Positions 24,371 through 34,564 are shown, counted from the first letter of the stretch. The stretch: DNA of 64,000 nucleotides from MAG-120531 sp038125995 (GCA_038125995.1 JAYPEX010000005.1:86123-150122), one strand, 5' to 3'. Numbers and translations are program-made. The notes: generated by a model not told the origin, from the letters alone.

Positions 24371-25708
24371 ATGGTTACCACTCTACTTTTGGCACTAGTC
24401 CTTGGAATTTCAGTATTACTTTTTTTAATATTAAAACTGAAAATACCAGCCTTTATTTCACTACTTATTGCAACGATAATCATCGGGATTGTATCAGGTC
24501 TAGATGCTTCAAGTATTTTTGATACCATTCAAAGAGGAATGGGAGGAACACTGGGTTATGTCGCAACCATTGTAGGATTGGGAGCTATGTTTGGTTCGAT
24601 CTTAGAACTCACGGGTTCTGCCCAAGCGATTGCTGATGATATGTTAAAGCGATTTGGGGTAGATAAGGCTCCGTGGACACTGCTTTTTAGTGGTTTCTTT
24701 ATTGCTATTCCTGTCTTTTTTGATGTGGCATTTATACTGTTGATTCCTGTGATTTACGCCCTACAGCACAGGACTAAAAAATCACTTCTGCTCTATGCCA
24801 TCCCTTTACTTGCAGGTTTGGCAGTGACCCACGCCTTTATACCACCGACACCAGGACCAGTTGCTGTTGCTGATATTTTAGGAGCCGATCTAGGATTGGT
24901 TATATTAGTGGGATTCCTTGTTGGATTACCGGCAGCGATTGTGTCTGGAATCTTCTTTGGAAGGTATATTTCAAATAAAATATTTGTGGAAGCTCCTACT
25001 CATGTACGAGAAGATTCAAATGAAAAAACCTTACCTGCAATAAGTGTTATTTTTGGAGTGGTATTGGTTCCAATTGTATTAATCGTCTTTAGAGCACTTA
25101 TAGATTCGGGTGTCATTTTAGATAAGAATTTGGGAATTGGATTAGTGATCTCTTTCATAGGGCATCCTTTTGCAGCTTTGATCATTGGTACTCTTCTCGC
25201 ATGGTTTTTATTAGGTCTGCGATGGAATCATTCCAAGGAAACGCTTTTTAAAGTCACCTCAAAATCTATGGCGCCAGCTGGAACCATCATCTTGTTAACG
25301 GGGGCAGGAGGAGTACTCAAACAGATGTTAGTCGATACCCATATAGGAACACTTATTGCAGAGAGTTTTGTTCATCTACAAAGCTCCATTTACCTCATTG
25401 CATTTATCATTGCTGTATTGATTCGAGTGCTTCAAGGATCCTCTACGGTGGCCATGATTACTGCTGCAGGTTTGGTAGCTCCATTATTGGAATCAGGACA
25501 GTATTCTGGATTTGCTTTGGCGCTTTTAGTGGTTGCAATAGCCTCTGGCGCCTCTACCTTCTCACATGTCAATGATTCTGGATTTTGGCTTGTGAGTCAG
25601 TATTTGGGGATCAATGAGAAGCAAACCTATCGATCATGGACGATGATGACAACCGTATTGTCATTGACAGGAATTCTAGTGGTGCTCTTATTAGCCCTTT
25701 TTGTTTGA
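24371..25708 (+). CDS. gntP: Gluconate:H+ symporter GntP family
   Basis: A 445-residue permease with about 12 or more membrane segments, including the GntP family stretches GLGAMFGSILELTGSA, FFIAIPVFFDVAFILLIPV, HAFIPPTPGPVAVADILGAD and LQGSSTVAMITAAGL. It imports gluconate or a closely related sugar acid across the inner membrane with protons. As last gene of the operon it is followed by a strong bidirectional terminator. No outer-membrane porin or regulator for gluconate lies nearby. Confidence 0.95.
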   Translation: MVTTLLLALVLGISVLLFLILKLKIPAFISLLIATIIIGIVSGLDASSIFDTIQRGMGGTLGYVATIVGLGAMFGSILELTGSAQAIADDMLKRFGVDKAPWTLLFSGFFIAIPVFFDVAFILLIPVIYALQHRTKKSLLLYAIPLLAGLAVTHAFIPPTPGPVAVADILGADLGLVILVGFLVGLPAAIVSGIFFGRYISNKIFVEAPTHVREDSNEKTLPAISVIFGVVLVPIVLIVFRALIDSGVILDKNLGIGLVISFIGHPFAALIIGTLLAWFLLGLRWNHSKETLFKVTSKSMAPAGTIILLTGAGGVLKQMLVDTHIGTLIAESFVHLQSSIYLIAFIIAVLIRVLQGSSTVAMITAAGLVAPLLESGQYSGFALALLVVAIASGASTFSHVNDSGFWLVSQYLGINEKQTYRSWTMMTTVLSLTGILVVLLLALFV

Positions 25709-25751
25709 GGCAACTAATTCATATCATAGAAGTTTTTGGAAGCTGTGCAAA

Positions 25752-25783
25752 AAAAAAACTGCAGCATCTGCCGCAGTTTTTCA
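25752..25783. terminator. Bidirectional terminator between gntP and the cytochrome gene
   Basis: AAAAACTGC (25755-25763) and GCAGTTTTT (25773-25781) form a perfect 9-base stem around AGCATCTGC-type loop bases. The minus strand ends in a run of ten T and the plus strand in five T, so it can serve both convergent genes. Confidence 0.85.
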
Positions 25784-25803
25784 TTACAAAATTCTAAAAG
25801 AAT

Positions 25804-26298
25804 CTAGTTTGTGGTTCTCAAGTATTCAAGAATAGCTCTGGCGTCTTCTTGAGAGATATTTTGATTGGACATCGGTGCTCCATTAAATTCCATAAAGAGG
25901 TCTTTTGCCAATTGGTCTTCTTTGACCATCTTCTCAGGATTGAGAATCATGTTCATGATCCAAGCGGGATTTCTACGAGCAGTCACACCTGTTAAATCTG
26001 GTCCTACAAATCTCCTTCCAATCATATGGCAAGCAACACAGTTGGCATCAAAAACAGCTTTACCTTTATTGATAAGTGTTTGGTCTAACGTTCCTAAATC
26101 AATAGAAGTTACAGGTCCAACACCTGTAGATTCCAGATCGATTCGAGTAGAAGCTTTATCCGATGATGCCTCTTTTTTGGCAGCAGTTTCAGTCTTCTGT
26201 CTGTTCATGCTAAAACCGTCTTTCTTTTCTTCCTTACCTCCGCAGCTGATCATCAAAATTGAAAATGCGATTGATGCTAAATAGGTTATTTTTCTCAT
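25804..26298 (-). CDS. c-type cytochrome lipoprotein
   Basis: A 164-residue lipoprotein: lipobox LMIS-Cys19, a charged Lys/Thr/Ser linker (about 21-60), then one class I cytochrome c domain with haem motif Cys87-V-A-Cys90-His91 and the likely axial Met143 (NGAPMSNQN). It would carry electrons on the periplasmic face of a membrane. Similar proteins in Flavobacteria accompany nitrous oxide reductase, but no nos gene is in this window, so its partner is unknown. It is alone, convergent with gntP. Confidence 0.93.
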   Translation of the reverse strand: MRKITYLASIAFSILMISCGGKEEKKDGFSMNRQKTETAAKKEASSDKASTRIDLESTGVGPVTSIDLGTLDQTLINKGKAVFDANCVACHMIGRRFVGPDLTGVTARRNPAWIMNMILNPEKMVKEDQLAKDLFMEFNGAPMSNQNISQEDARAILEYLRTTN

Positions 26299-26404
26299 AA
26301 GTAAATGTATTGTTAACAGCTATAATTATTCTGATGCTAAAGTAATTAAAAATTCATTAATGATCTTGAATGGAACAACACCAATTTGTTTTTTTTATAA
26401 CATA

Positions 26405-27664
26405 TTACACAGATTTACTGATCGTCATTAATGCATTTTTAAGCTGTTCGATTTCTTCGAATGTAGTGAATACATTGGGTGTGATTCTACATCCCTGCAC
26501 GTTGTTCTCGTCGATTGGAACAGTAAAAATGCGATGCTCCTCTAGAAGTTTTTTTGCTAAGTCAGCGGGTTTCATCCCTCGAATTCCAATATTTGAAATC
26601 GCACAGCTTCTATCGTCTTCAATCGGTGTGTTGATGATAATTTTAGAATGCTTTCTAAGGGGTTTTGTCAAAGCTTGTTGAAGAGCTCTCAATCTCCCCT
26701 CCTTTTTTGTGAGTCCTATCCAATTGACATAATCCAATGCATCCTGAATTGCAAGATCCGTATGAACTGGTACCGTGCCTAAGTGATTAAGTCGTTTGAT
26801 GTCGTAGAGTACTGTTTCGTGAGCTCCTAAAAGGGGCCATATCTTAGGCATTTTTTCTTTTTTGACATAAAGGAGGCCGAGCCCAAGGGGAGTGGCCAGC
26901 CATTTGTGAAGACTAGAGCCATAATAATCACAGTGAAGGTCTTCGATCTTAAACTTAAAATGACCGACGCAATGTGCTCCATCTACCAATACATCGACTC
27001 CATGGTTGTGAGCCATATCACATATTTTTTGAACGGGTAAGATGTGACCGGTGATGTTGATCATATGAGAGAGGTGGATCATTTTAGTGTTAGGAGTAAT
27101 TTGATCCTCGTATAATTTTACCAGCTGTTCATCTGATTCAGGATGATTAGGGATTGACACCGATTTTACAGTGACCCCATAACGCTTTCCAATTTGATCA
27201 AACATCACACGCATGGCTCCGTAATCCTGTAAGGCATAGATGGCCTCGTCACCTTCTTTCCATGGGAATCCACTAATGATGGTGTCAAGTGATTCGGTAG
27301 TGTTTCTAGTGATGGCTACTTCTTCTGAGCTACATCCTACAAAATCAGCTAGTTTTTTTGCTAATGCTCTATTGTCTTTAAAGCGGTGGGTTCTCATATA
27401 GTATGAACCGTGAAGATTCACATGATCAATATGATCTTTAAAATGTTGAAGGGTAGGCTGAGGGATGATATTGTAATAGCCACTCTCAAAGTTGATATAC
27501 GCTTCTTTGAGTAGGTAGTGTGAGCGAACTTCGTTCCAGAATTCGTCAGGATCTTCAATTGTTTTAAGTTTGAGAGCCCTATTCTCGATAAGCTCAATGG
27601 GGTTGTTAAAAAAAGGAACAACCGCAAATCCAGCTGCAGATTTTAAAAATGTTCTTTTATTCAT
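26405..27664 (-). CDS. Class V aminotransferase-like PLP enzyme (isopenicillin N epimerase-like)
   Basis: A 419-residue fold type I PLP enzyme. The Schiff-base lysine is Lys254 in GSSLHKWLATPLG and the pyridine-binding Asp228 lies in VDVLVDGAHCVGHF. The N-terminus (MNKRTFLKSAAGFAVVPFF) looks like a signal or anchor with a single KR pair rather than a clear twin-arginine motif, so export is possible but not sure. The family includes cysteine desulfurases, isopenicillin N epimerase and kynureninase-like enzymes; the closest pattern I recognise is the epimerase-like group. The reaction is unknown. It stands alone, divergent from the Asp-box protein gene. Confidence 0.85.
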   Translation of the reverse strand: MNKRTFLKSAAGFAVVPFFNNPIELIENRALKLKTIEDPDEFWNEVRSHYLLKEAYINFESGYYNIIPQPTLQHFKDHIDHVNLHGSYYMRTHRFKDNRALAKKLADFVGCSSEEVAITRNTTESLDTIISGFPWKEGDEAIYALQDYGAMRVMFDQIGKRYGVTVKSVSIPNHPESDEQLVKLYEDQITPNTKMIHLSHMINITGHILPVQKICDMAHNHGVDVLVDGAHCVGHFKFKIEDLHCDYYGSSLHKWLATPLGLGLLYVKKEKMPKIWPLLGAHETVLYDIKRLNHLGTVPVHTDLAIQDALDYVNWIGLTKKEGRLRALQQALTKPLRKHSKIIINTPIEDDRSCAISNIGIRGMKPADLAKKLLEEHRIFTVPIDENNVQGCRITPNVFTTFEEIEQLKNALMTISKSV

Positions 27665-27773
27665 GACTGAGGGTTTGCATAAATATAAGTATTTAATTCG
27701 TAGTGGAATCCCATAAATTCTATCATTTAATTGAGTGTATTTTTTATATCTTTAGTAATCTAAACCTATACTG

Positions 27774-30700
27774 ATGAAAAAAATATTTTTAGCGCTATTG
27801 TGCCTTTTGGGAACCAATAGTTTTGCACAAGATTTAAACGAAGTTTTAAAAGCCGTAAAATTTAGAAATATCGGACCTTTTAGAGGAGGTAGAGCCAATG
27901 GTTCTTCTGGGGTTGTTTCCGATCCATTAACCTATTATATGGGAACCACTGGTGGAGGAGTTTGGAAGACTACTGATGCGGGACAGCGTTGGGAAAATAT
28001 CTCTGATGGATTTTTTAAGACTGGGTCTGTTGGCGCCGTTTCTGTTTCTGAATCCCATCCAAATATCGTTTATGTGGGTATGGGAGAACACGCTCCTAGA
28101 GGGGTGATGACATCCTATGGGGATGGAGTATACAAGTCTACTGATGCTGGTAAAACCTGGCAACATATGGGTTTAAAAGAAACCCTACACATTGCTAGAA
28201 TTATCATTCATCCAGAGAATCCAGATGTCGTTTGGGTGGCAGCTCAAGGAGCATTGCACGGTCCTACTGCTGATCGAGGAATTTACAAATCTATCGATGG
28301 AGGAAAGCACTGGAAAAAAGTGCTTTATGTGAATAAACTTACGGGTTGTAATGATCTCTCTATTGATTATTCAAATCCAGAGGTTCTATATGCCTCGATG
28401 TGGGAACATATGAGAACTCCCTGGAAAGTGATCAGTGGTGGAGAAGGTTCTGGTCTTTACAAATCTACTGATGGAGGTGAAACTTGGAATAAAATTCAAA
28501 AGGGTCTTCCAGAGGAAAAGGGAAAGATGGCTATTTCAGTATCTAGAGCAAACCCCAATTTGGTTTACTCACTAATCGAAAGTGATAGTGAAGCTGAAAA
28601 AGGAGGCTTGTTCGTTTCCAGAAATGCTGGAGATTCTTGGTCTCGAGTAAGTGCTGATCACAGACTCTTACAGCGCGCTTGGTATTATATTGAGGTAGAA
28701 ACAGATCCCAATGATGAAAATACGGTTTATGTAATGAGTGCGAGTACGTATCGCTCGATCGATGGAGGTAAAAATTGGGAACGCATTCGAACCAACCACG
28801 GGGATTATCACGATTTGTGGATTAATCCAAACAATTCTAAAAATCTGTTGATTACCGATGACGGAGGCGCTGAAATCAGTTTTAATGGAGGTAAAACTTG
28901 GTCGACTCAAGACAATATGCCAACGGCACAGATGTATCGAGTAGCTGTGGACAATCAGTTTCCATACAACGTATATGGAGGTCAACAGGATAACACATCG
29001 GTAAAAATAGCGAGTATTGGAATCGGTTCTAGTGGAATTGGAAGAGAGCATTGGACTTATGCTGCAGGTGGAGAATCTGCGTTTCTAGCTTTTGATCCGG
29101 ATCATCCAGTAAAAACCATGGGAGGATCTTACCTAGGTACCATTGAGCTGTTAGATATGGAGGCTCAAGTTGGAACTCAAATTATGATTAAGCCCAATTT
29201 ATACCTAGGGCTTCCAGCTAGGGATATGAAATACCTCTACAATTGGAATGCTCCGATTATTAGATCGGTTCACGAAGAAAACACCTATTATCACGGGGCT
29301 CAATACCTTCTTAGAACAAGAGATGAAGGAGTGAATTGGGAGGTAATTTCTCCAGATTTAACCATGAATGATGATAGTAAACAAGGAAATGGAGGAGGCC
29401 CTTATACAAATGAAGCGGTGGGTGCAGAAAACTATGGAACTCTGTCTTATGTGACGGAATCACCACATGAAGCAGGAGTTATCTACACTGGATCTGACGA
29501 TGGCTTGGTGCATCTTACCAAAGACAATGGTATGAGTTGGGAGAACATCACTCCTAAAGGATTGCCTGAGACCCTAATCAATGCCATTGATGTGTCTCCC
29601 CACGATCCAGCAACTGTCTATATTGCTACGACTCGATATAAGTTTAACGATCATACTCCAGCCCTTTACAAGAGTACCAATTACGGGAAGACTTGGAAAA
29701 ATATATCCAATGGAATTCCAATGGGTGCCTATACTAGAGTGGTTCGTGAAGACCCAGTTTTAAAAGATTTCTTAGTCGCTGGAACAGAATTAGGCTTATA
29801 CCTCTCTTATGATGGTGGTAAAAATTGGGAATCATTCCAATCCAATTTACCTATAGTTCCTATTACAGACTTGCAATTAAAACACGATGATATCATCATA
29901 GGAACCCAGGGAAGATCTTTTTGGATCTTGGATGATTTAACACTGCTGCGACAGTTTGAAGGAACTTCAGAAACAGGAAAACTTTACAAGCCAGAACATG
30001 CAATGATTGCAAATTGGTATTCTTCAATGAATGGATCGAATCCAACAGGGATCAACCCTTTTCAAGGGGTTAATCCAGCTTCAGGGATGGTCATTTATTA
30101 CGATTTACCTGAATTAGACAACAGTGAAGAACTCACTCTTGAAATTAGAGATGAAAAGGGAACACTTGTTCGATCATTTAGCTCTAAAAGAGATGACTCC
30201 TACGTATCCTACGAAGGAGCTCCTTCACCTGAGGCGACCTTGAGTACTAATAAAGGACTCAACAGATTTGTCTGGGATCTGCGTCACGAGTCGTTAATGG
30301 CAACACCAAAGGTTTATATCGAAATGAGTTTTAGAGGGCATCAGGCCATCCCAGGAACCTACACTCTTAATTTGAGTTTTGGAAATCAAACGCTACAGAT
30401 TGATGCTGAGGTTTTGCCGAATCCAATGTATTCAACTACCATGGAAGATTACAGAGAATACGATGCCTTTATGACAGCTGGTGAGGCGACTTTTAATGAA
30501 ATGACCTCGATGACCAATGAATTATATCGTAAAAAACAATCGCTTGAATCGGTTATGAAAACAATGGACTCAAATTCTGAGGTTTATAAAAAAGCAGATC
30601 AATTACTAAATGAATTAGCTGCTTTTGACAAACAGATGGTACAGCGTCTTTCAAAAGCCTATGACGATGTAGAGAATTTTGTCAATGGATTTACAGCCTA

Positions 30701-30887
30701 TTATGCTACAGCGATCAATCAATCAGATAGTGCCATGCCTAAAATCAATACGGGAGCACGTACTAAAATTGTTGAACTCAATGCGAAATGGGAACAACAC
30801 AAAAAGACAGCTGTTGTTCTTTTAGAGGATAAAATTCCCTCGTTGAATGCAGAATTATTTAAAGTTGGTCTTGGAGCTATTCATTAA
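27774..30887 (+). CDS. Secreted Asp-box beta-propeller (sortilin/VPS10-like) protein
   Basis: A 1037-residue secreted protein with signal peptide MKKIFLALLCLLGTNSFA. I count about eleven Asp-box motifs of the form S/T-x-D-x-G-x-x-W, for example KTTDAGQRWE, KSTDAGKTWQ, KSIDGGKHWK, RSIDGGKNWE, LTKDNGMSWE and LSYDGGKNWE. They indicate two beta-propellers in roughly the first 720 residues. A beta-sandwich-like part follows (about 770-890), then a helical, coiled-coil-prone tail (about 895-1037). Such proteins are annotated as BNR or glycosyl hydrolase repeat proteins, but no catalytic glycosidase or peptidase motif is visible. The ligand is unknown. The gene is monocistronic. Confidence 0.9.
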   Translation: MKKIFLALLCLLGTNSFAQDLNEVLKAVKFRNIGPFRGGRANGSSGVVSDPLTYYMGTTGGGVWKTTDAGQRWENISDGFFKTGSVGAVSVSESHPNIVYVGMGEHAPRGVMTSYGDGVYKSTDAGKTWQHMGLKETLHIARIIIHPENPDVVWVAAQGALHGPTADRGIYKSIDGGKHWKKVLYVNKLTGCNDLSIDYSNPEVLYASMWEHMRTPWKVISGGEGSGLYKSTDGGETWNKIQKGLPEEKGKMAISVSRANPNLVYSLIESDSEAEKGGLFVSRNAGDSWSRVSADHRLLQRAWYYIEVETDPNDENTVYVMSASTYRSIDGGKNWERIRTNHGDYHDLWINPNNSKNLLITDDGGAEISFNGGKTWSTQDNMPTAQMYRVAVDNQFPYNVYGGQQDNTSVKIASIGIGSSGIGREHWTYAAGGESAFLAFDPDHPVKTMGGSYLGTIELLDMEAQVGTQIMIKPNLYLGLPARDMKYLYNWNAPIIRSVHEENTYYHGAQYLLRTRDEGVNWEVISPDLTMNDDSKQGNGGGPYTNEAVGAENYGTLSYVTESPHEAGVIYTGSDDGLVHLTKDNGMSWENITPKGLPETLINAIDVSPHDPATVYIATTRYKFNDHTPALYKSTNYGKTWKNISNGIPMGAYTRVVREDPVLKDFLVAGTELGLYLSYDGGKNWESFQSNLPIVPITDLQLKHDDIIIGTQGRSFWILDDLTLLRQFEGTSETGKLYKPEHAMIANWYSSMNGSNPTGINPFQGVNPASGMVIYYDLPELDNSEELTLEIRDEKGTLVRSFSSKRDDSYVSYEGAPSPEATLSTNKGLNRFVWDLRHESLMATPKVYIEMSFRGHQAIPGTYTLNLSFGNQTLQIDAEVLPNPMYSTTMEDYREYDAFMTAGEATFNEMTSMTNELYRKKQSLESVMKTMDSNSEVYKKADQLLNELAAFDKQMVQRLSKAYDDVENFVNGFTAYYATAINQSDSAMPKINTGARTKIVELNAKWEQHKKTAVVLLEDKIPSLNAELFKVGLGAIH

Positions 30888-30954
30888 TAGTGTACAATTT
30901 TATCTAATTGATATGATATTTTAACATTATAGGTATAAAAATAATAGTATATAT

Positions 30955-30962
30955 TATTTTTG
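30955..30962 (+). promoter_or_regulatory. Probable glgE operon promoter -7 box
   Basis: TATTTTTG lies 27 bases before the glgE start codon. The leader then carries AACTAAACTAA (30971-30981), an 11-base element that is repeated at the same place in the GH31 gene leader. Confidence 0.6.
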
Positions 30963-30989
30963 TGTCACCAAACTAAACTAATTTAAAAT

Positions 30990-32930
30990 ATGCCTAATCA
31001 AGAGCGTGTTGTCCTTTCTAACATTCAACCACAAATTGATGGTGGAACTTATGCTGTAAAACGCATTGTAGGACAAGAAGTATCCGTATCTGCCGATGTC
31101 TTATGTGATGGTCACGATGTGATTCAAGCGGCCTTATTGTACAAACACCAATCGTCTAAAAAGTGGTCAGAGATTCGAATGATCAGCCAGACAAATGATG
31201 AAATGCAAGCCTCATTTACTGTTGATAAACAAGGAGCTTATGCATATAAACTAGAAGCTTGGGTGGATGAATCTCTAAACTGGTTACACGGAATTGAAAA
31301 GAAGATTGAGGCTGATGTTACGGTAACCTCAGAACTCTTAGAAGGAGCAATGTATATTAAAAGGCTCTTGGATTCTAATAAAGTTGCTCATGCATCGAAG
31401 TGGTTGGAGTTGGTTCAATTGATGGAATCTGTTGACTCCTATCAGCAAGCAATTGAAGGAGTCTTAAATCCACAGCTAAAAGAATTATTTGTCGCTTATC
31501 CAACCAAGTTTTTAAAAGCGAGTTCTGATGAATATCCCATCTACGTTGATCGAAAAAAAGCACTGTTTAGTACTTGGTATGAATTTTTCCCTCGTTCTTC
31601 AAGTCCAGAAGTTGGAAAACACGGAACGTTTAAAGATTGTGAAGCACTCTTGCCAAGGGTTGCGAATATGGGATTTGACACCCTTTATTTTCCTCCAGTT
31701 CACCCCATTGGAGAAGTCAATCGCAAGGGGAAAAACAATGCAACTGATGCTGCAGATGGAGATGTAGGATCACCATGGGGAATCGGTTCACAATACGGTG
31801 GACATAAAGAGTTACACCCTGAATTGGGAACACTAGAAGATTTCAAATCACTAGTATCCAAAGCCAAAGAATTGGAAATTGAAGTTGCGATGGATTTTGC
31901 CCTTCAAGCTGCTCCAGATCACCCATGGGTTAAAGAGCATCCAGATTGGTTTAAATGGAGACCTGATGGAAGTATTCAATACGCTGAAAACCCACCTAAA
32001 AAATATCAAGACATTCTTCCAATTTATTTTGAAACTCCAGATTGGAAAAATTTATGGGAAGAACTACTCTCCTGCGCTCTTTATTGGGTTGAGGAAGTTG
32101 GTATTAAGGTTTTTAGAGTCGACAATCCGCACACCAAACCTTTTAGGTTTTGGAATTGGTTGATCGCCCAGGTTAAGAAGAAACATCCCGATGTACTCTT
32201 TTTAGCAGAAGCCTTTACCCGCCCCAAGGTTATGGATCAGTTGGCAAAAGAAGGTTTTACTCAGGGGTATTCTTATTACACTTGGAGGTTTAATAAATCA
32301 GAACTCACCGAGTATCTAGAGCAGCTCACAAAAGGACCTCAAAAGGAGTTTTACAGACCTAATTTCTGGCCAAATACTCCTGATATCAATCCATTCCACC
32401 TTCAAGGGGCTAATGAAGCGATGCATTTGTCAAGGTACTTTATGGCTGCGACTATGAGTTCCAATGTTGGAGTTTACGGACCTGTTTATGAATTTATGGA
32501 CTCTGCTGCAGTACCTGGTAAAGAGGAGTATCACAACAGTGAGAAATACGAATGCAGAAATTGGGATTGGAAAGCAGAAAATAAGATGATGGTTGTAATG
32601 AAGAAGATCAATGAAGCGCGTAGAGCACTCCCATCCCTTCAACAAACCAACAATATTGAATTTTGTGAGTCTCAAAACGACAATATCATCGCTTATGTGA
32701 AGTTTGATGATGCTAAGCGCTGTTTGACTTTAATGATCGTGTCATTGGATTCCTACTACACTCAAGAGGGTTCAGTGAAATTGCCGCTAAATCGACTAGG
32801 ACTAGGACATATAAATCAACTTTCAGTAACCGATGTCATTACAGGTAATCAGTACCACTGGAACGCTGATTGGAATTATGTGGCACTTCATCCAGCTTTG
32901 CCCTTCCATCTCTTTAAAATTTCATACTAA
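30990..32930 (+). CDS. glgE: Alpha-1,4-glucan:maltose-1-phosphate maltosyltransferase GlgE
   Basis: A 646-residue GH13 subfamily 3 enzyme that extends alpha-1,4-glucan with maltosyl units from maltose 1-phosphate. The domain order is an N-terminal beta domain (about 1-110), a helical insert (about 110-190), the catalytic barrel and a C-terminal beta domain. The nucleophile is Asp378 (FRVDNPHTKPF) and the acid/base Glu407 (FLAEAFTRP). YPIYVDRKKALFSTWYEFFPRS and DFALQAAPDHPW are typical for GlgE. It overlaps the maltokinase gene by one base, forming the core of a GlgE-route glycogen operon. No signal peptide, so it is cytoplasmic. Confidence 0.96.
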   Translation: MPNQERVVLSNIQPQIDGGTYAVKRIVGQEVSVSADVLCDGHDVIQAALLYKHQSSKKWSEIRMISQTNDEMQASFTVDKQGAYAYKLEAWVDESLNWLHGIEKKIEADVTVTSELLEGAMYIKRLLDSNKVAHASKWLELVQLMESVDSYQQAIEGVLNPQLKELFVAYPTKFLKASSDEYPIYVDRKKALFSTWYEFFPRSSSPEVGKHGTFKDCEALLPRVANMGFDTLYFPPVHPIGEVNRKGKNNATDAADGDVGSPWGIGSQYGGHKELHPELGTLEDFKSLVSKAKELEIEVAMDFALQAAPDHPWVKEHPDWFKWRPDGSIQYAENPPKKYQDILPIYFETPDWKNLWEELLSCALYWVEEVGIKVFRVDNPHTKPFRFWNWLIAQVKKKHPDVLFLAEAFTRPKVMDQLAKEGFTQGYSYYTWRFNKSELTEYLEQLTKGPQKEFYRPNFWPNTPDINPFHLQGANEAMHLSRYFMAATMSSNVGVYGPVYEFMDSAAVPGKEEYHNSEKYECRNWDWKAENKMMVVMKKINEARRALPSLQQTNNIEFCESQNDNIIAYVKFDDAKRCLTLMIVSLDSYYTQEGSVKLPLNRLGLGHINQLSVTDVITGNQYHWNADWNYVALHPALPFHLFKISY

Positions 32931-34561
32931 TGGGAGAAACGCACACTAAAGATTTGCAAAAAAGACCTTTTGAGTTTTCATGCCAGTGGAAAGATGCTTT
33001 TGAAAATGAAGAATTTTTAAATGCGTTTGCCAACGAAATTCTAGAGCGCTATATCCCTGAAAAAAGGTGGTATGCTGGAAAATCGAGCAGTTTAAAATAC
33101 ATTGAAATCAGTGATTATTTTGAGATGCATTCTGAAAAGAACCACTATTTTGGAATCTTGATTGAAGTTCATTTTAAGGAATCGTTCTTTCAAAACTATT
33201 TTCTTCCAATTGCCTTCATGTCAGGAGATGAGCTCGACACAAAAACGCTGATTTCTGCTGCTAGTTTTAATGGTCTGGATGGCTATTTAGTCGATGCGCT
33301 TCATATTGAAGAGTTTAGACGACTTCTTTTTGAAAATATGATGGAGCAATCCGGAGGCAATCGAGCAGTGCAATTTCACAAATCGTCCAAAATCAATTCA
33401 GAGCCCTATGAAACCTCTAAGTTTTTAGGAGCCGAACAGAGCAATACTTCAATCGTATACAACAAAAAATATATTTTAAAGATCTTTAGGAGAATCTATA
33501 TAAGTACCAATCCAGATTATGAAATCAGTCGCTTTTTAACTGAGGTTGCTGATTTTCCAAATACTCCAAAATATGCTGGAAGTATCAATTTAAATGTAGG
33601 AGAGGAAAACGATACCATCACTCTTGGACTGATGCAAGACTTTATTCCAAACGATGGCGATGCATGGAAATACTTCCTTGGAGCAATTGATCAAATTTTT
33701 TCAGCCATTCAACAAAAATCTATTGATTTAAATCAAATAGATGAGGTAACGCTTTACAAAAAAATTAAAAGAGCTAACCTTCCTCAACCTCTTTTGGATT
33801 GGGTTGGACCAAAATTCTTTACTCAAATTGAACAATTGGCAAAGCGTACTGCTGAAATGCATGTAGCACTTGGTTCAGATAGTAGAGATACGGCCTTTGT
33901 TCCTGCTAGCTTTAATGGTGATTATGAAGTTTGGTTAAAAAATAGATTGATTTATCAATTTCAAAACAGACTCAATACGATTGAGAATAATTTGCACAAA
34001 CTTTCTGGAGAATCGCTGGATATGGCTCAAGAATTTCTTTCTCGTAAGCAAGAAATTAGAAGGAGATTTCTAGATTTTAACTGGACCAAACTCAAGAGCG
34101 AACGAATTCGTATTCATGGAGACTATCATTTGGGGCAGGTATTGGTAAGAGATGATGATTTTTATATGTTGGATTTTGAAGGCGAACCAGAGAGTACGAT
34201 TCGAGATCGAAAGGTTAAACAACCTCCCATCAAAGATGTGGCAGGAATGCTACGTTCGTTTCACTATGCGATTTATTCTGTGATTCTCAATAATCCTGAT
34301 CAATACGGTTTGGAAAAACAAGAGGCCATGGACTATGGAGAACGCTTATACAAATACATCACAGGAGTATTTTTAAGCGATTACATCAATTACGTTCAAC
34401 AAAACAATTTGAATATCGGCTATATAAAAGAAGTAGAATTTCTTTTAAAATACACCATGCTAGAAAAGGCAGTATACGAATTAGGATACGAATTAAACTC
34501 AAGACCAAGATGGGCAATTATTCCTCTCAGAGGAATTATTAGCATTATCAATGAATCTTAA
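32930..34561 (+). CDS. Maltokinase (maltose 1-phosphate-forming)
   Basis: A 543-residue aminoglycoside phosphotransferase-fold kinase that makes maltose 1-phosphate from maltose and ATP. The N-terminal RYIPEKRWYAGKS is diagnostic for maltokinases; the catalytic loop RIHGDYHLGQVL carries Asp398, and the metal-binding Asp415-F-E-G-E-P follows. Its product is the substrate of the preceding GlgE. It is a stand-alone kinase, not fused to trehalose synthase, and no treS gene is in the window. It overlaps glgE by one base and lies 3 bases before glgB. Confidence 0.94.
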   Translation: MGETHTKDLQKRPFEFSCQWKDAFENEEFLNAFANEILERYIPEKRWYAGKSSSLKYIEISDYFEMHSEKNHYFGILIEVHFKESFFQNYFLPIAFMSGDELDTKTLISAASFNGLDGYLVDALHIEEFRRLLFENMMEQSGGNRAVQFHKSSKINSEPYETSKFLGAEQSNTSIVYNKKYILKIFRRIYISTNPDYEISRFLTEVADFPNTPKYAGSINLNVGEENDTITLGLMQDFIPNDGDAWKYFLGAIDQIFSAIQQKSIDLNQIDEVTLYKKIKRANLPQPLLDWVGPKFFTQIEQLAKRTAEMHVALGSDSRDTAFVPASFNGDYEVWLKNRLIYQFQNRLNTIENNLHKLSGESLDMAQEFLSRKQEIRRRFLDFNWTKLKSERIRIHGDYHLGQVLVRDDDFYMLDFEGEPESTIRDRKVKQPPIKDVAGMLRSFHYAIYSVILNNPDQYGLEKQEAMDYGERLYKYITGVFLSDYINYVQQNNLNIGYIKEVEFLLKYTMLEKAVYELGYELNSRPRWAIIPLRGIISIINES

Positions 34562-34564
34562 TAT

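Noticed and set aside
26370..26681. Plus-strand open frame of 103 codons opposite the aminotransferase gene
   Set aside because: Shadow of the minus-strand gene, with composition unlike real proteins.
27608..27664. Twin-arginine signal in the aminotransferase-like protein
   Set aside because: Only a KR pair is present before TFLK and the hydrophobic stretch is short; export cannot be claimed.
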